A stretch of DNA of 64,000 nt from Mycolicibacterium grossiae. Lineage in GTDB: Bacteria; Actinomycetota; Actinomycetes; Mycobacteriales; Mycobacteriaceae. How positions within the stretch are numbered: position 1 is the first letter of the stretch; each line of letters starts with the position of its first letter. Made by a program: the position numbers and the translations under genes. Shown one piece after another: positions 51,781 to 61,155 of this stretch. The stretch spans positions 5,332,001-5,396,000 of the forward strand of contig NZ_CP043474.1 of assembly GCF_008329645.1 (NCBI RefSeq), written 5' to 3'. The notes below the pieces were generated by a model. The model was not told the DNA's origin. It ran no database searches and saw only the letters and a list, made by a program, of their open reading frames with translations.

Positions 51781-52356
51781 GTGAAGTGCATCGCGTGGCT
51801 GCCGTGCGTCTTCGCGGCACTCGGACTGACCCTGGTGCTCGCCGGCTGTGGATCGGGCGACTCGACCGTGTCGAAGACGCCGGAGGGCACCGTCCCGGCC
51901 GCCTCCCCCGCGCCGAGCGCCCCGCCGGCGCCCGAGCCGACGATCGCTCCCGGCCCCACGACGACGCCACCGCCCGCCGACCCGTGCGCGGTGAACCTCG
52001 CCGCGCCGGAGATCGCCAGGGCCGTCTCCGACCTGCCGCGCGACCCCCGCAGCAACCAGCCGTGGAGCCCGGAGCCGATCGCCGGCAACTACAGCGAGTG
52101 CGCGCCGCTGTCGGCGGTGATCATCAAGGCCAACACCAACGCCACCAACCCGAACACCCGGGCCGTGCTGTTCCATCTCGGCAAGTTCATCCCCACCGGG
52201 GTCCCGGACACCTACGGCTTCAACGGCATCGACGCGACCGCCACCACCGGCGACACCGTCGCGCTGCAGTACGCGGCCGAGGGCAGCGCGCTCAAGAGCG
52301 TCGTGCGGTTCCGGTGGAACGGCAACGGCGTCGAGTTGATCGGCAACACCGGCTGA
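51781..52356 (+). CDS. lprE: Lipoprotein LprE
   Basis: 191 aa. Signal peptide with lipobox LAGC (Cys23). A Pro/Ala/Ser-rich linker (about 35-66) leads to a globular domain with two Cys (DPCAVN, SECAPLS) and the GNYSECAPLSAVIIKAN pattern of the LppP/LprE family. Anchored to the outer face of the inner membrane. The GTG start follows TACCGT by 8 nt. Same position as Rv1252c between deaD and the helicase gene. Confidence 0.85.
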   Translation: MKCIAWLPCVFAALGLTLVLAGCGSGDSTVSKTPEGTVPAASPAPSAPPAPEPTIAPGPTTTPPPADPCAVNLAAPEIARAVSDLPRDPRSNQPWSPEPIAGNYSECAPLSAVIIKANTNATNPNTRAVLFHLGKFIPTGVPDTYGFNGIDATATTGDTVALQYAAEGSALKSVVRFRWNGNGVELIGNTG

Positions 52357-52368
52357 CTCGTCTTCTGG

Positions 52369-52431
52369 CGCCGAAATGACATTCCCTGCGCTCACGCCGC
52401 GCGTTTGCACGCAGGGAATGTCATTTCGGCG
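52369..52431. repeat. Perfect 22-bp inverted repeat
   Basis: Arms at 52369-52390 and 52410-52431 are exact complements over 22 bp, beginning CGCCGAAATGACATTCCC on the left, with a 19-nt loop that starts CTCAC. It lies 12 nt after lprE and 47 nt before the helicase gene, both on the plus strand. A terminator of lprE is the simplest role; the length of perfect pairing is more than a terminator needs. Confidence 0.8.
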
Positions 52432-52478
52432 GAAGGGACGTCGGTGGGCCCGCCTACAGTGACCCACGTGAGGCCACC

Positions 52479-55400
52479 GTGTTCCTGACCGACGACCGTC
52501 GCGTCGTCTACAGCGCCTCGGATCTCGCAGCGGCCGCACGCTGCGAGTACGCGCTGCTGCGGTCGTTCGACGCGAAGCTCGGCTGGGGTCCGGCGGTGTC
52601 GGCGGACGACGACCTGCTGGCCCGCACCGCGTCGCTGGGCGCGGAGCACGAACGACGCCACCTCGACGAGGTGCGCGCGCTCGACGCCGACGTCGCGGTG
52701 ATCGGCAGACCGGCCTACACCGTCGCCGGGCTGACGGCCGCCGCCGAGGCCACCCGCGCCGCCGTGGAACGGCGCGCGCCTGCCATCTACCAGGCGGCGA
52801 TGTTCGACGGCCGGTTCGTCGGGTTCGCCGACTTCCTGATCCTCGAGGACGGTCCCGACGGGCCGCGCTACCGGCTGCGCGACACCAAGCTGGCCCGCTC
52901 GGTGAAGGTCGAGGCACTGCTGCAGCTCGCCGCGTACGCCGACGCGCTGCGCCGCAGCGGCGTGCCGGTGGCCGACGAGGTGGACCTCGTCCTCGGCGAC
53001 GGCGCGGTGTCCACCTACCGGGTGGACGAGCTGCTGAGCGTCTACCTGCCGCGCCGCGACGCCCTGCAGCGCCTGCTCGACGCGCACCTCGCCGGCGGCA
53101 CCGCCGTGGACTGGGCCGATGCCGGGGTGCGCGCCTGCTTCCGGTGCCCGGAATGCACGGAGAACGTGCGTGCCACCGACGACCTGCTGCTGGTCGCCGG
53201 GATGCGGGTGAGCCAGCGCGCCCGGCTGCTCGACGCCGGCATCACCACGGTGCACGCGCTCGCCCAGTGGGCCGGCCCGGTTCCCGAACTGTCCGCGCGC
53301 ACCGTGGCGGGGCTGACGGCGCAGGCCCGCCTGCAGGTGGCCGACCGGACCGACGGCAAGCCGCCCTACGAGGTCGTCGACGCCCAGCCGCTCATGGTGC
53401 TGCCCGACGCCGACCGCGGTGACCTGTTCTTCGACTTCGAGGGCGACCCGCTGTGGACCGTCGACGGCCGCGAGTGGGGACTGGAGTACCTGTGGGGCGT
53501 CCTGACGGTGAACGACGAGTTCACCCCGTACTGGGCGCACGACCGTGCCAGCGAACGCCAAGCGCTCACCGACTTCCTGGCCATGGTCCGCAAGCGGCGC
53601 AAGCGCTACCCCGGCATGCACGTGTACCACTACGCGGCCTACGAGAAGTCGACGCTGCTGCGGCTCGCCGGCCGGTACGGCGTCGGCGAGGACGACGTCG
53701 ACGACCTGCTCCGCGCGGGCGTGCTGGTCGACCTCTACCCGTTGGTGCGCAAGAGCATCCGGGTCGGCACCGAGAGCTACTCGATCAAGTACCTCGAGCC
53801 GCTGTACATGGGCAACGAGCTGCGCAGCGGCGAGGTCACCACGGCCGCCGACTCGATCACCCAGTACGCGAAGTACACCGCGCTGCGCGACGAGGGCCGC
53901 CTCGACGACGCGCAGGTGGTGCTCAAGGAGATCGAGGACTACAACCGCTACGACTGCCGCTCGACGCGCCGGTTGCGGGACTGGCTGATGGCGCGCGCCA
54001 TCGAGTCCGAGGTGCCGCCGCGCGGCCCGCAGCCGGTCGGTGGCGAGGCCCCCGTCCCCCGCGTCGACGTCTCCGACGACGTCGACCGCGCCCTGTGCCG
54101 CTTCGCCGGTGACCCCACCGAGGAGCGCACCCCCGAGCAGACCGCGGTCGCCATGCTCGCCGCCGCGCGCGGGTACCACCGCCGCGAGGACAAGCCGTTC
54201 TGGTGGGCACACTTCGACCGGGTGAACAGCCCCGTGGAGGAGTGGTCGCACGATGGCTGTGTGTTCCTCGCCGAGAGCGGCGAGGTGGTCGCCGACTGGC
54301 ACCAGCCGCCACGGGCGCGCAAGCCGCGGCGGCACGTGCGGCTGGCCGGCGAGCTGGCCAGCGGCGGACTCGATGCGCAGATGTACGCGCTCTACGACCC
54401 GCCCGCGCCGGCCGGGCTCGCCGACGATCCCGACCGCCGGGGTTTCGGCTTGGTCGACGTGGTGAGCTGCGACGATCCCGACGCGCCCACCGAGGTGGTG
54501 ATCGTCGAGAAGCAGCCCAAGGACGGCGACGTCTTCGACCAGCTGCCGTTCGCCCTGACGCCGGGACCTCCCATCCCGAGCACGCCGCTGCAACAGTCCA
54601 TCGAAGCGACCGCGTCGGCCGTCGCGGCCGGACTGCCCGCGCTGCCGCCCGACGCGGTGACCGACATCCTGCTGCGTCACCCGCCGCGCACCGTCTCCGG
54701 CGCCGGGCTCCCCCGCACCGGCGACGTGGCCGACGACGTCACCGCCGCGCTGCTGGACCTCGACGGGTCCTACCTCGCGGTGCACGGCCCGCCGGGCACC
54801 GGCAAGACGTTCACCTCGGCACGGGTGATCGCCCGGCTGGTCAACCGGCACGGCTGGTGTGTCGGCGTCGTCGCTCAGTCGCACGCCGTGGTGGAGAACC
54901 TGTTCGGCGACGTGATGCGCGCCGGAGTCGACGGCGCGCGCGTCGCCAAGAAGCTCAACACCACGAGTAGCGGCTGGACCGAGATCACCAACCCGCAGTT
55001 CGCCGGATTCATCGCCGACCACGCCGCTGACGGCACCGGCTGCGTGGTGGGCGGCACCGGCTGGGATTTCGCCAGCGACACCAAGATCCCGCGCCGGTCG
55101 CTCGACCTGCTGGTGATCGAGGAGGCCGGGCAGTACAGCCTGGCGAACACCGTCGCCGTCGCGTCGGCAGCCCGCAACCTGCTGCTGCTCGGCGACCCGC
55201 AGCAGCTGCCGCAGGTCAGTCAGGGCACGCATCCGGAACCGGTGGACCACTCCGCGCTCGGCTGGCTCGTCGACGGCCACCACACGCTGCCGCCCGAGCG
55301 CGGGTACTTCCTGGACCTCTCCTACCGCATGCACCCCGCGGTGTGCGGGCCGGTGTCGCGGCTGTCCTACGACGGCCGGCTGCGGTCGCACGAGGACGTC

Positions 55401-55916
55401 AGCGCCGCCCGGCGGCTCGAGGGCGTGGCACCCGGGGTCAGCGTCCTGACCGTCGAGCACGACGGCAATTCCACGCAGAGTCCCGAGGAGGCCGCCGCGA
55501 TCGTCGATGCGACCGCGCGGCTGCTCGGCACCCCGTGGACCGACGAGCGCGGCACCGCGCCGCTCGAGGCGCGCGACGTCCTGGTGGTGACGCCGTACAA
55601 CGCACAGGTGCTGACGGTTCGCCGGGCCCTGGACGCCGCGGGCCTCGCCGACGTCGAGGTCGGCACGGTCGACAAGTTCCAGGGCAGGCAGGCGCCGGTC
55701 GTGTTCGTGTCGATGACGGCGTCCTCGGCCGACGACGTCCCGCGCGGCGTGTCGTTCCTGCTCAACCGCAACCGGCTCAACGTCGCGGTCAGCCGGGCGA
55801 AGTACGCCGCCGTGATCGTGCGTTCGGCCACCCTCACCGACTACCTCCCGTCGACGCCGCACGGCCTGGTCGATCTCGGCGCGTTCCTGGCGCTGACGTC
55901 GGGCATCCCTGGATGA
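52479..55916 (+). CDS. TM0106-type RecB-like nuclease fused to SF1 helicase (Rv1251c-like)
   Basis: 1145 aa. The N-terminus (about 1-230) is a PD-(D/E)XK nuclease with RDTKLARSVKVEALLQLAAY. A CFRCPEC Cys cluster (about 215-221) follows. Residues about 310-480 form an RNase H-like exonuclease fold (DLFFDFEGDP). The SF1 helicase (about 755-1140) has Walker A GPPGTGKT, motif II IEEAGQ and the C-terminal VDKFQGRQAPV and RLNVAVSRAK. The role is unproven: DNA/RNA repair or processing. Short leader (TACAGT ends 18 nt before GTG 52479). It overlaps the next gene by 4 nt. Confidence 0.88.
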   Translation: MFLTDDRRVVYSASDLAAAARCEYALLRSFDAKLGWGPAVSADDDLLARTASLGAEHERRHLDEVRALDADVAVIGRPAYTVAGLTAAAEATRAAVERRAPAIYQAAMFDGRFVGFADFLILEDGPDGPRYRLRDTKLARSVKVEALLQLAAYADALRRSGVPVADEVDLVLGDGAVSTYRVDELLSVYLPRRDALQRLLDAHLAGGTAVDWADAGVRACFRCPECTENVRATDDLLLVAGMRVSQRARLLDAGITTVHALAQWAGPVPELSARTVAGLTAQARLQVADRTDGKPPYEVVDAQPLMVLPDADRGDLFFDFEGDPLWTVDGREWGLEYLWGVLTVNDEFTPYWAHDRASERQALTDFLAMVRKRRKRYPGMHVYHYAAYEKSTLLRLAGRYGVGEDDVDDLLRAGVLVDLYPLVRKSIRVGTESYSIKYLEPLYMGNELRSGEVTTAADSITQYAKYTALRDEGRLDDAQVVLKEIEDYNRYDCRSTRRLRDWLMARAIESEVPPRGPQPVGGEAPVPRVDVSDDVDRALCRFAGDPTEERTPEQTAVAMLAAARGYHRREDKPFWWAHFDRVNSPVEEWSHDGCVFLAESGEVVADWHQPPRARKPRRHVRLAGELASGGLDAQMYALYDPPAPAGLADDPDRRGFGLVDVVSCDDPDAPTEVVIVEKQPKDGDVFDQLPFALTPGPPIPSTPLQQSIEATASAVAAGLPALPPDAVTDILLRHPPRTVSGAGLPRTGDVADDVTAALLDLDGSYLAVHGPPGTGKTFTSARVIARLVNRHGWCVGVVAQSHAVVENLFGDVMRAGVDGARVAKKLNTTSSGWTEITNPQFAGFIADHAADGTGCVVGGTGWDFASDTKIPRRSLDLLVIEEAGQYSLANTVAVASAARNLLLLGDPQQLPQVSQGTHPEPVDHSALGWLVDGHHTLPPERGYFLDLSYRMHPAVCGPVSRLSYDGRLRSHEDVSAARRLEGVAPGVSVLTVEHDGNSTQSPEEAAAIVDATARLLGTPWTDERGTAPLEARDVLVVTPYNAQVLTVRRALDAAGLADVEVGTVDKFQGRQAPVVFVSMTASSADDVPRGVSFLLNRNRLNVAVSRAKYAAVIVRSATLTDYLPSTPHGLVDLGAFLALTSGIPG

Positions 55917-57271
55917 GCGCGGCGCTGGTCGACCGGCTCGCCGGCATCGTCGGCGCGCGGCACGTCAGCGTCGACCCGGACGTGCTGGCCGGGCGCTGCG
56001 TCGACTGGACCGGCCGCTACCGGGGCCGGGCATCGGCGCTGGTGCGCCCGGCGTCCGACGCCGAGGTCGCCGCGGTGCTGGTGGCCTGCCGCGACGGCGG
56101 CGCCCGGGTGACCGTGCAGGGCGGGCGCACGTCGCTGGTGGCCGGCACGGTGCCCGAGCACGACGACGTGCTGCTCTCCACCGAACGCCTCACCTTCGTC
56201 GGCGACGTCGACGCCGTCGAGCGCCGGGTGACCGTCGGCGCAGGCGTCACCGCGGCGGCGCTGCAGCGGGTGGCCGCCGACGCCGGGCTGGTCTTCGGCG
56301 TCGATCTCGCCTCGCGCGACACCGCCACCATCGGCGGCCTGGCGTCCACGAACGCCGGCGGTCTGCGCACCGTGCGGTACGGCGACATGGCCGAGCAGGT
56401 CCTCGGACTCGACGTGGCGCTGCCCGACGGGTCGATCGTGCGGCGGCACAGCGACGTCCGCAGCGACAACACCGGGTACGACCTGATCTCGCTGTTCGTC
56501 GGTGCGGAAGGAACGCTCGGCGTGATCACCGCCGTCGACGTCCGGCTGCACCCCACCCCGGCGCACCGGGTGACGGCGGTGGCGGGTTTCGCCGACCTCG
56601 CCGCCCTGCTGGCGGTGGGCCGCGCGCTGCGCGACGCCGACGGGATCGCCGCGTGCGAGCTGGTCGACGCCCGGGCGAGCACGCTGACCGCCGAGCATCT
56701 CGGCATCGCGCCGGCCGTCGACGGTGCGTGGCAGCTACTCGTCGAGCTGGCCGGTGACACCGACCAGACCGAGCGCCTCGCCGCCGCGCTGGCCGACGCG
56801 GATCTCGTCGGCGAGCCCGCCGTCGGCGTCGACGCCGTTGCCGCGCAACGTCTCTGGGCGGTCCGCGAAGCCGTCGGCGACGTGCTGGGCGTCTACGGTC
56901 CGCCGTTGAAGTTCGACGTGTCGCTGCCGTTGTCGCGCATCGCCGCGTTCGAGGCGTCGGCCGCGGCGTTGGTCGCCGAGCACGCGCCCGACGCGATCCC
57001 GGTGCTGTTCGGCCACGTCGGCGAGGGCAACCTGCACCTGAACCTGGTGCGCTGCACACTATCCGGTGACGGCGAGCGCGCGCTGTACACCGCGATGATG
57101 GCGCTGATCGCCGACCATCACGGCAACGTCAGTTCCGAACACGGCGTGGGCAGCCGCAAGCGTGCGTACCTCGGCATGTCGCGCTCGGCCGAGGACGTCG
57201 CCGCGATGCGCGCGGTGAAGGCCGCCTTCGACCCGGAGGGCTACCTCAACCCGGCGGTGCTGTTCGACTGA
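55913..57271 (+). CDS. FAD-linked oxidase, GlcD/D-2-hydroxyglutarate dehydrogenase-like
   Basis: 452 aa. PCMH FAD domain with VRPASDAEVAAVLVACRDGG and IGGLASTNAGGLRTVRYG. The C-terminal domain has HVGEGNLHLNL and SSEHGVGSRKR. It oxidises a D-2-hydroxyacid. The ATG overlaps the helicase stop (ATGA), yet no functional link to a nuclease-helicase is obvious. It is distinct from the GlcD-like gene at 31356 and interrupts the Rv1251c-Rv1250 neighbourhood. It ends 4 nt from the convergent efflux gene. Confidence 0.87.
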   Translation: MSAALVDRLAGIVGARHVSVDPDVLAGRCVDWTGRYRGRASALVRPASDAEVAAVLVACRDGGARVTVQGGRTSLVAGTVPEHDDVLLSTERLTFVGDVDAVERRVTVGAGVTAAALQRVAADAGLVFGVDLASRDTATIGGLASTNAGGLRTVRYGDMAEQVLGLDVALPDGSIVRRHSDVRSDNTGYDLISLFVGAEGTLGVITAVDVRLHPTPAHRVTAVAGFADLAALLAVGRALRDADGIAACELVDARASTLTAEHLGIAPAVDGAWQLLVELAGDTDQTERLAAALADADLVGEPAVGVDAVAAQRLWAVREAVGDVLGVYGPPLKFDVSLPLSRIAAFEASAAALVAEHAPDAIPVLFGHVGEGNLHLNLVRCTLSGDGERALYTAMMALIADHHGNVSSEHGVGSRKRAYLGMSRSAEDVAAMRAVKAAFDPEGYLNPAVLFD

Positions 57272-57275
57272 CGCG

Positions 57276-59495
57276 TCAGGCGTCTCGGAAGGGCATGGAG
57301 TGCTTGCCGTAGGTGCCGGCATCGCCGTCGTCGCGGGCGGTCTCGTCGCGGCTGTGGCGGCCGCGGCGCGCGGGCGGCGGGACGTCGCGGTGCTCGCCGC
57401 CGACGTCGCGGTGCTCACCGCCGCCGATGCGGAAGCCGTCGACACCAGCGCCATCGACACGGAAGCCGTTGACACCAGAGCCGTTGACGTGAGAGCCGCC
57501 GACGTGAAAGCCGTTGTGCGCGTGGCCGATCGCGGCGGGGTCGGGTTCTCGCGCCGGGACCGACGGGACGTCGTCGGCGGCCAGCAGATCGTCGAGGATG
57601 CTGCGCCACGCGGGTGCGGCGGGCTGCTCGTCGATCCGCGGGTGCACGTCGGTGACCTCGGCGGCCCCGGGCGGCGGGACGGCAGCGGGCCGGTGGTCGT
57701 CGTGCCCGTCGGCGGCCTCGGCGTCGCGGCGGTCCTCTACCGCGAGGTGCTCCCAGCTGTCGACGGGTCCGCCGTGCCACTCGTCGGCCGGGGCGGGCAG
57801 CGGGTGCTCGACGTGCGCGTGCAGCGGCTCGGTCACGCCGTCGTCGGCGGCGGGCTCGGCCACCACGGTGGCCGCGCGCCTGCCCACGCCGCGGTGGTGC
57901 TCGGTACCGCCCGCGCCATGGTCGTGGGCACCGTGGTCGACCTCGTACTCCAGGTACTCGTCGTCGTCGTGGAACCAGTCCGGCTCCTCGGCACGGCGCG
58001 CCGGAGCGGCGGCGCGGCGGGCCGGCGTGGCGGACCCGCGCAGGAACACCGCCGCCACCACGCCGAGCAGCGCGACGAAGGCCGGCAGCAGCAGCGACTG
58101 CGAGAGCGCCGCCGCGAACGGCGGATGCAGGAAACCGGGCAGGTGGGTGACCGAACCCTCGCCGCCCGCCGGGCGCTCACCGGCACCGGGCATCTCGGCG
58201 CTGAGGCGCGCCGTCATGAACGCGGCCATCCCGGCGCTGCCCAGCACGCCGCCCACCTGGCGGGTGGCGTTGTAGACGCCGGACCCGGCGCCGGCGAGGT
58301 CACCGGGCAGGTGTCGGGTGGCGGTCGCGGCGAGCGGCGACCAGATGAACGCCATGCCGATGCCCATCAGGGTCAGCGGCAGCACCAGACGCCAGATGGG
58401 GGTGGTGGCCGTCATCTCCACCGACAACCAGGTCAGCGCGATCGCCAGCGCCGAGAAGCCGAAGCCGACGATGGGCGTCGGCGGGTACCGGTCGACGAGC
58501 TTGCCGACGACCGGCGCCAACCCGCCCGATGCGATCGCCATGGGTGCGGTGAGCAGTGCCGCGCGCGTGGGCGACAGCCCGCACACCGCCTGGGCGTAGA
58601 ACATCACCGGCAGGATCATCGCCGTCACGGCGAAGCCGATCACCGCGATGCCGAGCGTCGACACGCTGAAGTCGCGGTCGCGGAAGATCCGCAGCGGGAT
58701 CAGCGGTTCTCCGGGATGCACCGACTGCCAGTAGACGAAGGCCGCCATGAATCCCAGGCCGAGGACGATGAGGCCCCAGATCCACACCGCCCAGTCGTGC
58801 GACTGGCCCTCCTGCAGGCCGAACACGATGAGGAACATGCCGAGCCCGGACAGCAGCACGCCGAGGACGTCGAAGCCGCGGACCTCGGTGGGCAGCGCGG
58901 GCACCAGCCACCACGCCAACAGCAGCCCCAGCACGCCGACCGGAACGTTGACGATGAAGATCCACTGCCAGCCCAGGCCGCCCACCAGCACGCCGCCGGC
59001 GAGCGGTCCGACCAGCGTGGCGACGCCCGCGGTGGCACCCCAGATGCTCAGCGCCACCCCGCGGCGCTGCGCGGGGAACAGCCGGGTGATGGCCGACAGC
59101 GTCTGCGGGGTGAGCAGCGCGGCGCCGACGCCCTGCACGACGCGCGCGGCGATCAGCATCTCGATGCTGCCCGCCAGCCCGCACCACAGCGACGCCGCCG
59201 TGAAGATCGCCAGGCCCGACAGGTACAGCGTCTTGGGCCCATACCGGTCGCCGAGCCGGCCGGCCAGCAGCAGCGGCACGGCGTAGGCCAGCAGGTAGGC
59301 GCTGGTGACCCAGATGACGGCGTCGTAGTCGGCGCCGAGGGCGTCCATGATCGACGGATTGGCGACCGCGACGATGGTCGCGTCGACCAGGATCATGAAG
59401 AAGCCGACCATCATGGCCCACAGCGCGTGCCACGGGTCGGCGGTGCGCGCGTCGGTCGCCCGCCACCGTGCGAGCGTGTTCAAGGCCCCCGTCAT
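57276..59495 (-). CDS. DHA2-family MFS efflux pump with long His-rich C-terminal tail (Rv1250-like)
   Basis: 739 aa. The first ~505 residues are a 14-helix EmrB/QacA-type drug:proton antiporter (GRLGDRYGPK loop; motif C region GPLAGGVLVGGLGWQWIF). The remaining ~230 residues are hydrophilic, acidic and rich in His/Asp/Gly, with degenerate repeats (HVNGSGVNGFRVDGAG, VDGFRIGGGEHRD, GGEHRD). Rv1250 lacks so long a tail, from memory. Metal binding or interaction is possible. The ATG lies in tandem 17-bp repeats (59479-59529) with two tiny upstream ORFs; no Shine-Dalgarno other than the G-runs of those repeats. Confidence 0.88.
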   Translation of the reverse strand: MTGALNTLARWRATDARTADPWHALWAMMVGFFMILVDATIVAVANPSIMDALGADYDAVIWVTSAYLLAYAVPLLLAGRLGDRYGPKTLYLSGLAIFTAASLWCGLAGSIEMLIAARVVQGVGAALLTPQTLSAITRLFPAQRRGVALSIWGATAGVATLVGPLAGGVLVGGLGWQWIFIVNVPVGVLGLLLAWWLVPALPTEVRGFDVLGVLLSGLGMFLIVFGLQEGQSHDWAVWIWGLIVLGLGFMAAFVYWQSVHPGEPLIPLRIFRDRDFSVSTLGIAVIGFAVTAMILPVMFYAQAVCGLSPTRAALLTAPMAIASGGLAPVVGKLVDRYPPTPIVGFGFSALAIALTWLSVEMTATTPIWRLVLPLTLMGIGMAFIWSPLAATATRHLPGDLAGAGSGVYNATRQVGGVLGSAGMAAFMTARLSAEMPGAGERPAGGEGSVTHLPGFLHPPFAAALSQSLLLPAFVALLGVVAAVFLRGSATPARRAAAPARRAEEPDWFHDDDEYLEYEVDHGAHDHGAGGTEHHRGVGRRAATVVAEPAADDGVTEPLHAHVEHPLPAPADEWHGGPVDSWEHLAVEDRRDAEAADGHDDHRPAAVPPPGAAEVTDVHPRIDEQPAAPAWRSILDDLLAADDVPSVPAREPDPAAIGHAHNGFHVGGSHVNGSGVNGFRVDGAGVDGFRIGGGEHRDVGGEHRDVPPPARRGRHSRDETARDDGDAGTYGKHSMPFRDA

Positions 59496-59529
59496 CTGAA
59501 GGCCCCCGTCATCCCAAGTCCCCCGTCAC
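59479..59529 (-). repeat. Three tandem 17-bp repeats at the DHA2 pump start
   Basis: Read on the minus strand: GTGACGGGGGACTTGGG, ATGACGGGGGCCTTCAG, ATGACGGGGGCCTTGAA. The third copy contains the gene's ATG. Copies 1 and 2 each open a six-codon ORF whose TGA overlaps the ATG of the next copy (ATGA). The repeat number could change by slippage and alter translation. The rest of the 214-nt gap to 59710 shows no gene. Confidence 0.85.
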
Positions 59530-59709
59530 CGCACCCGGGCGGCGGGCAGCCACCGGCGCCCGGCCCGGTCGGGTCGGCGGTGCGGCGTCGGCCGCGAGGG
59601 GAAGTGCTCGCACGGTCAATCGGGTCTTACTCGGTGAGGAGGGGTTCGGGCCCGACGCTACGGACCACGACCCATCGCGACAAGTCGCCGCCGCATCCGA
59701 CGGCGGTGC

Positions 59710-61002
59710 TCATGCCGGTTCGGCCGCCGCACCCACGGGCAGCGCGGCGTCGTCGTCGTCCGACCCCGTCGCGAGCGACCCCAGCAACGCGGCCAGCGCG
59801 ACCGCCGCACCGACGGTCATCACGACGGCCAGCGCCAGCTCGTCGTTGCCGAGGATGCCGACGAGCGGCGCGACGGCGGCACCGAGGCCGAACTGGGCGG
59901 CGCCGAGCAGCGCGGCCGACGTTCCCGCGGCGTCCTGGTGCCGGGACAGCGCCACGGCCGGCGCATTGGGGATGACGAAGCCCATCGCGGCGAGGATCAG
60001 CCACACCGGCACGACGAACGCCGCCAGCCCGCCGACGCCCACCGCGGCCAGCGCCACGAACACCACACCGACCACCGTCGACGCGATCAGCGCGCCGACC
60101 ACGATGCGCTGCGGGGTGAAGCGGCGCAGCAGCACGACGTTGAACTGCGTCGCCCCGATCAGCGCCACTGCGCCGGCACCGAAGACCAGCGCAAAGGCCT
60201 GCTGATCGAGCCCGTATCCGCCCTGCAGGACGAACGACGCACCGGCGATGTAGGCGAACAGCCCGGACATGCCCAGCGCGGCGACGAGCACCAGGATGAC
60301 GAAGCGGGCGTCGCGCAGCAGCTGGCCGTAGGTGGTGACGATGCCGCGCACCCGCAGCGGCCTGCGGTGCGACGGCGGCAAGGTCTCCGGTAGCGCGAAC
60401 ACCGCCACCAGCAGCAACGCGCCGGCGAGCACGACCAGCACCGCGAACACCCAGTGCCACGAGCCGTGCAGCAGTACCGCGGCGCCCAGCGACGGCGCCA
60501 CCACCGGGGCGACGCCGAGCACCAGCATGAGGCGCGACATCACGGTCGCGGCCCGTGAGTCGGTGAAGAGGTCGCCGACGACGGCGATCGCTACGACCAT
60601 GCCCGCGGCCGCCCCCATGCCCTGCAGTCCGCGGGCGACGCCGAGCACGGCGATGTTGGGCGCCAGCAGGCACAGCACCGAGGCCACCATGTGCAGCACG
60701 ATGCCCGCCATCAGCGGGCGCCTGCGCCCGAGCGAGTCCGACAGCGGACCGATGACCAGCTGTCCCAACGCCAGCCCGACCAGCGTGCCGGTGAGCGTCA
60801 GCTGTACCACCGAGGAGGACACCGAGAGTTCCTCGCCGATGCGCGGCAGGGCCGGCAGGTACATGTCGATGGTGAGCGGGCCGAGGGCCACCAGCAGGCC
60901 AAGGACGACGATCATGCGCAAGGTGCCCGGCGTCGCGGGCGCGGGATCGACGGTCGTCACGGCGTCGGCGCTCCTGAGGTCCACGTGCTGCGATGCTGCC
61001 AT
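59710..61002 (-). CDS. Bcr/CflA-family MFS efflux transporter
   Basis: 430 aa with 12 helices. The Bcr/CflA hallmarks DMYLPALPRIGEEL, GPLSDSLGRRRPL and RGLQGMGAAAGMVVA are clear. Relatives export bicyclomycin, chloramphenicol and sulfonamides. ATG 61002 is chosen; TTG 61017 is possible. The region before it (61003-61040) is unusually A/T-rich (ATAACGATTAT) and probably holds the promoter. It sits between Rv1250- and Rv1249c-like genes and appears to be an insertion there. Confidence 0.88.
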   Translation of the reverse strand: MAASQHVDLRSADAVTTVDPAPATPGTLRMIVVLGLLVALGPLTIDMYLPALPRIGEELSVSSSVVQLTLTGTLVGLALGQLVIGPLSDSLGRRRPLMAGIVLHMVASVLCLLAPNIAVLGVARGLQGMGAAAGMVVAIAVVGDLFTDSRAATVMSRLMLVLGVAPVVAPSLGAAVLLHGSWHWVFAVLVVLAGALLLVAVFALPETLPPSHRRPLRVRGIVTTYGQLLRDARFVILVLVAALGMSGLFAYIAGASFVLQGGYGLDQQAFALVFGAGAVALIGATQFNVVLLRRFTPQRIVVGALIASTVVGVVFVALAAVGVGGLAAFVVPVWLILAAMGFVIPNAPAVALSRHQDAAGTSAALLGAAQFGLGAAVAPLVGILGNDELALAVVMTVGAAVALAALLGSLATGSDDDDAALPVGAAAEPA

Positions 61003-61155
61003 GAAGGTGGTTAGCAATGCATAACGATTATTTCTTCCCGCAGGTCACCGGCCGCGGCGTGACCACGCTCACGCCGGGGCACCCGGGTGCCGCCGCCGCG
61101 CGTCGACCTCGACGTAGCCTGGAGGTTCCTCGTGGGCACCTCGGAGGGGAGAAGG

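Noticed and set aside
52392..55862. Minus-strand open frame opposite the nuclease-helicase gene
   Set aside because: Shadow frame: biased composition, no motifs, while the plus strand has complete nuclease and helicase motifs.
57400..57540. CRISPR-like or microsatellite array
   Set aside because: The repeats are degenerate, in frame with the efflux pump tail, and have no spacer structure.
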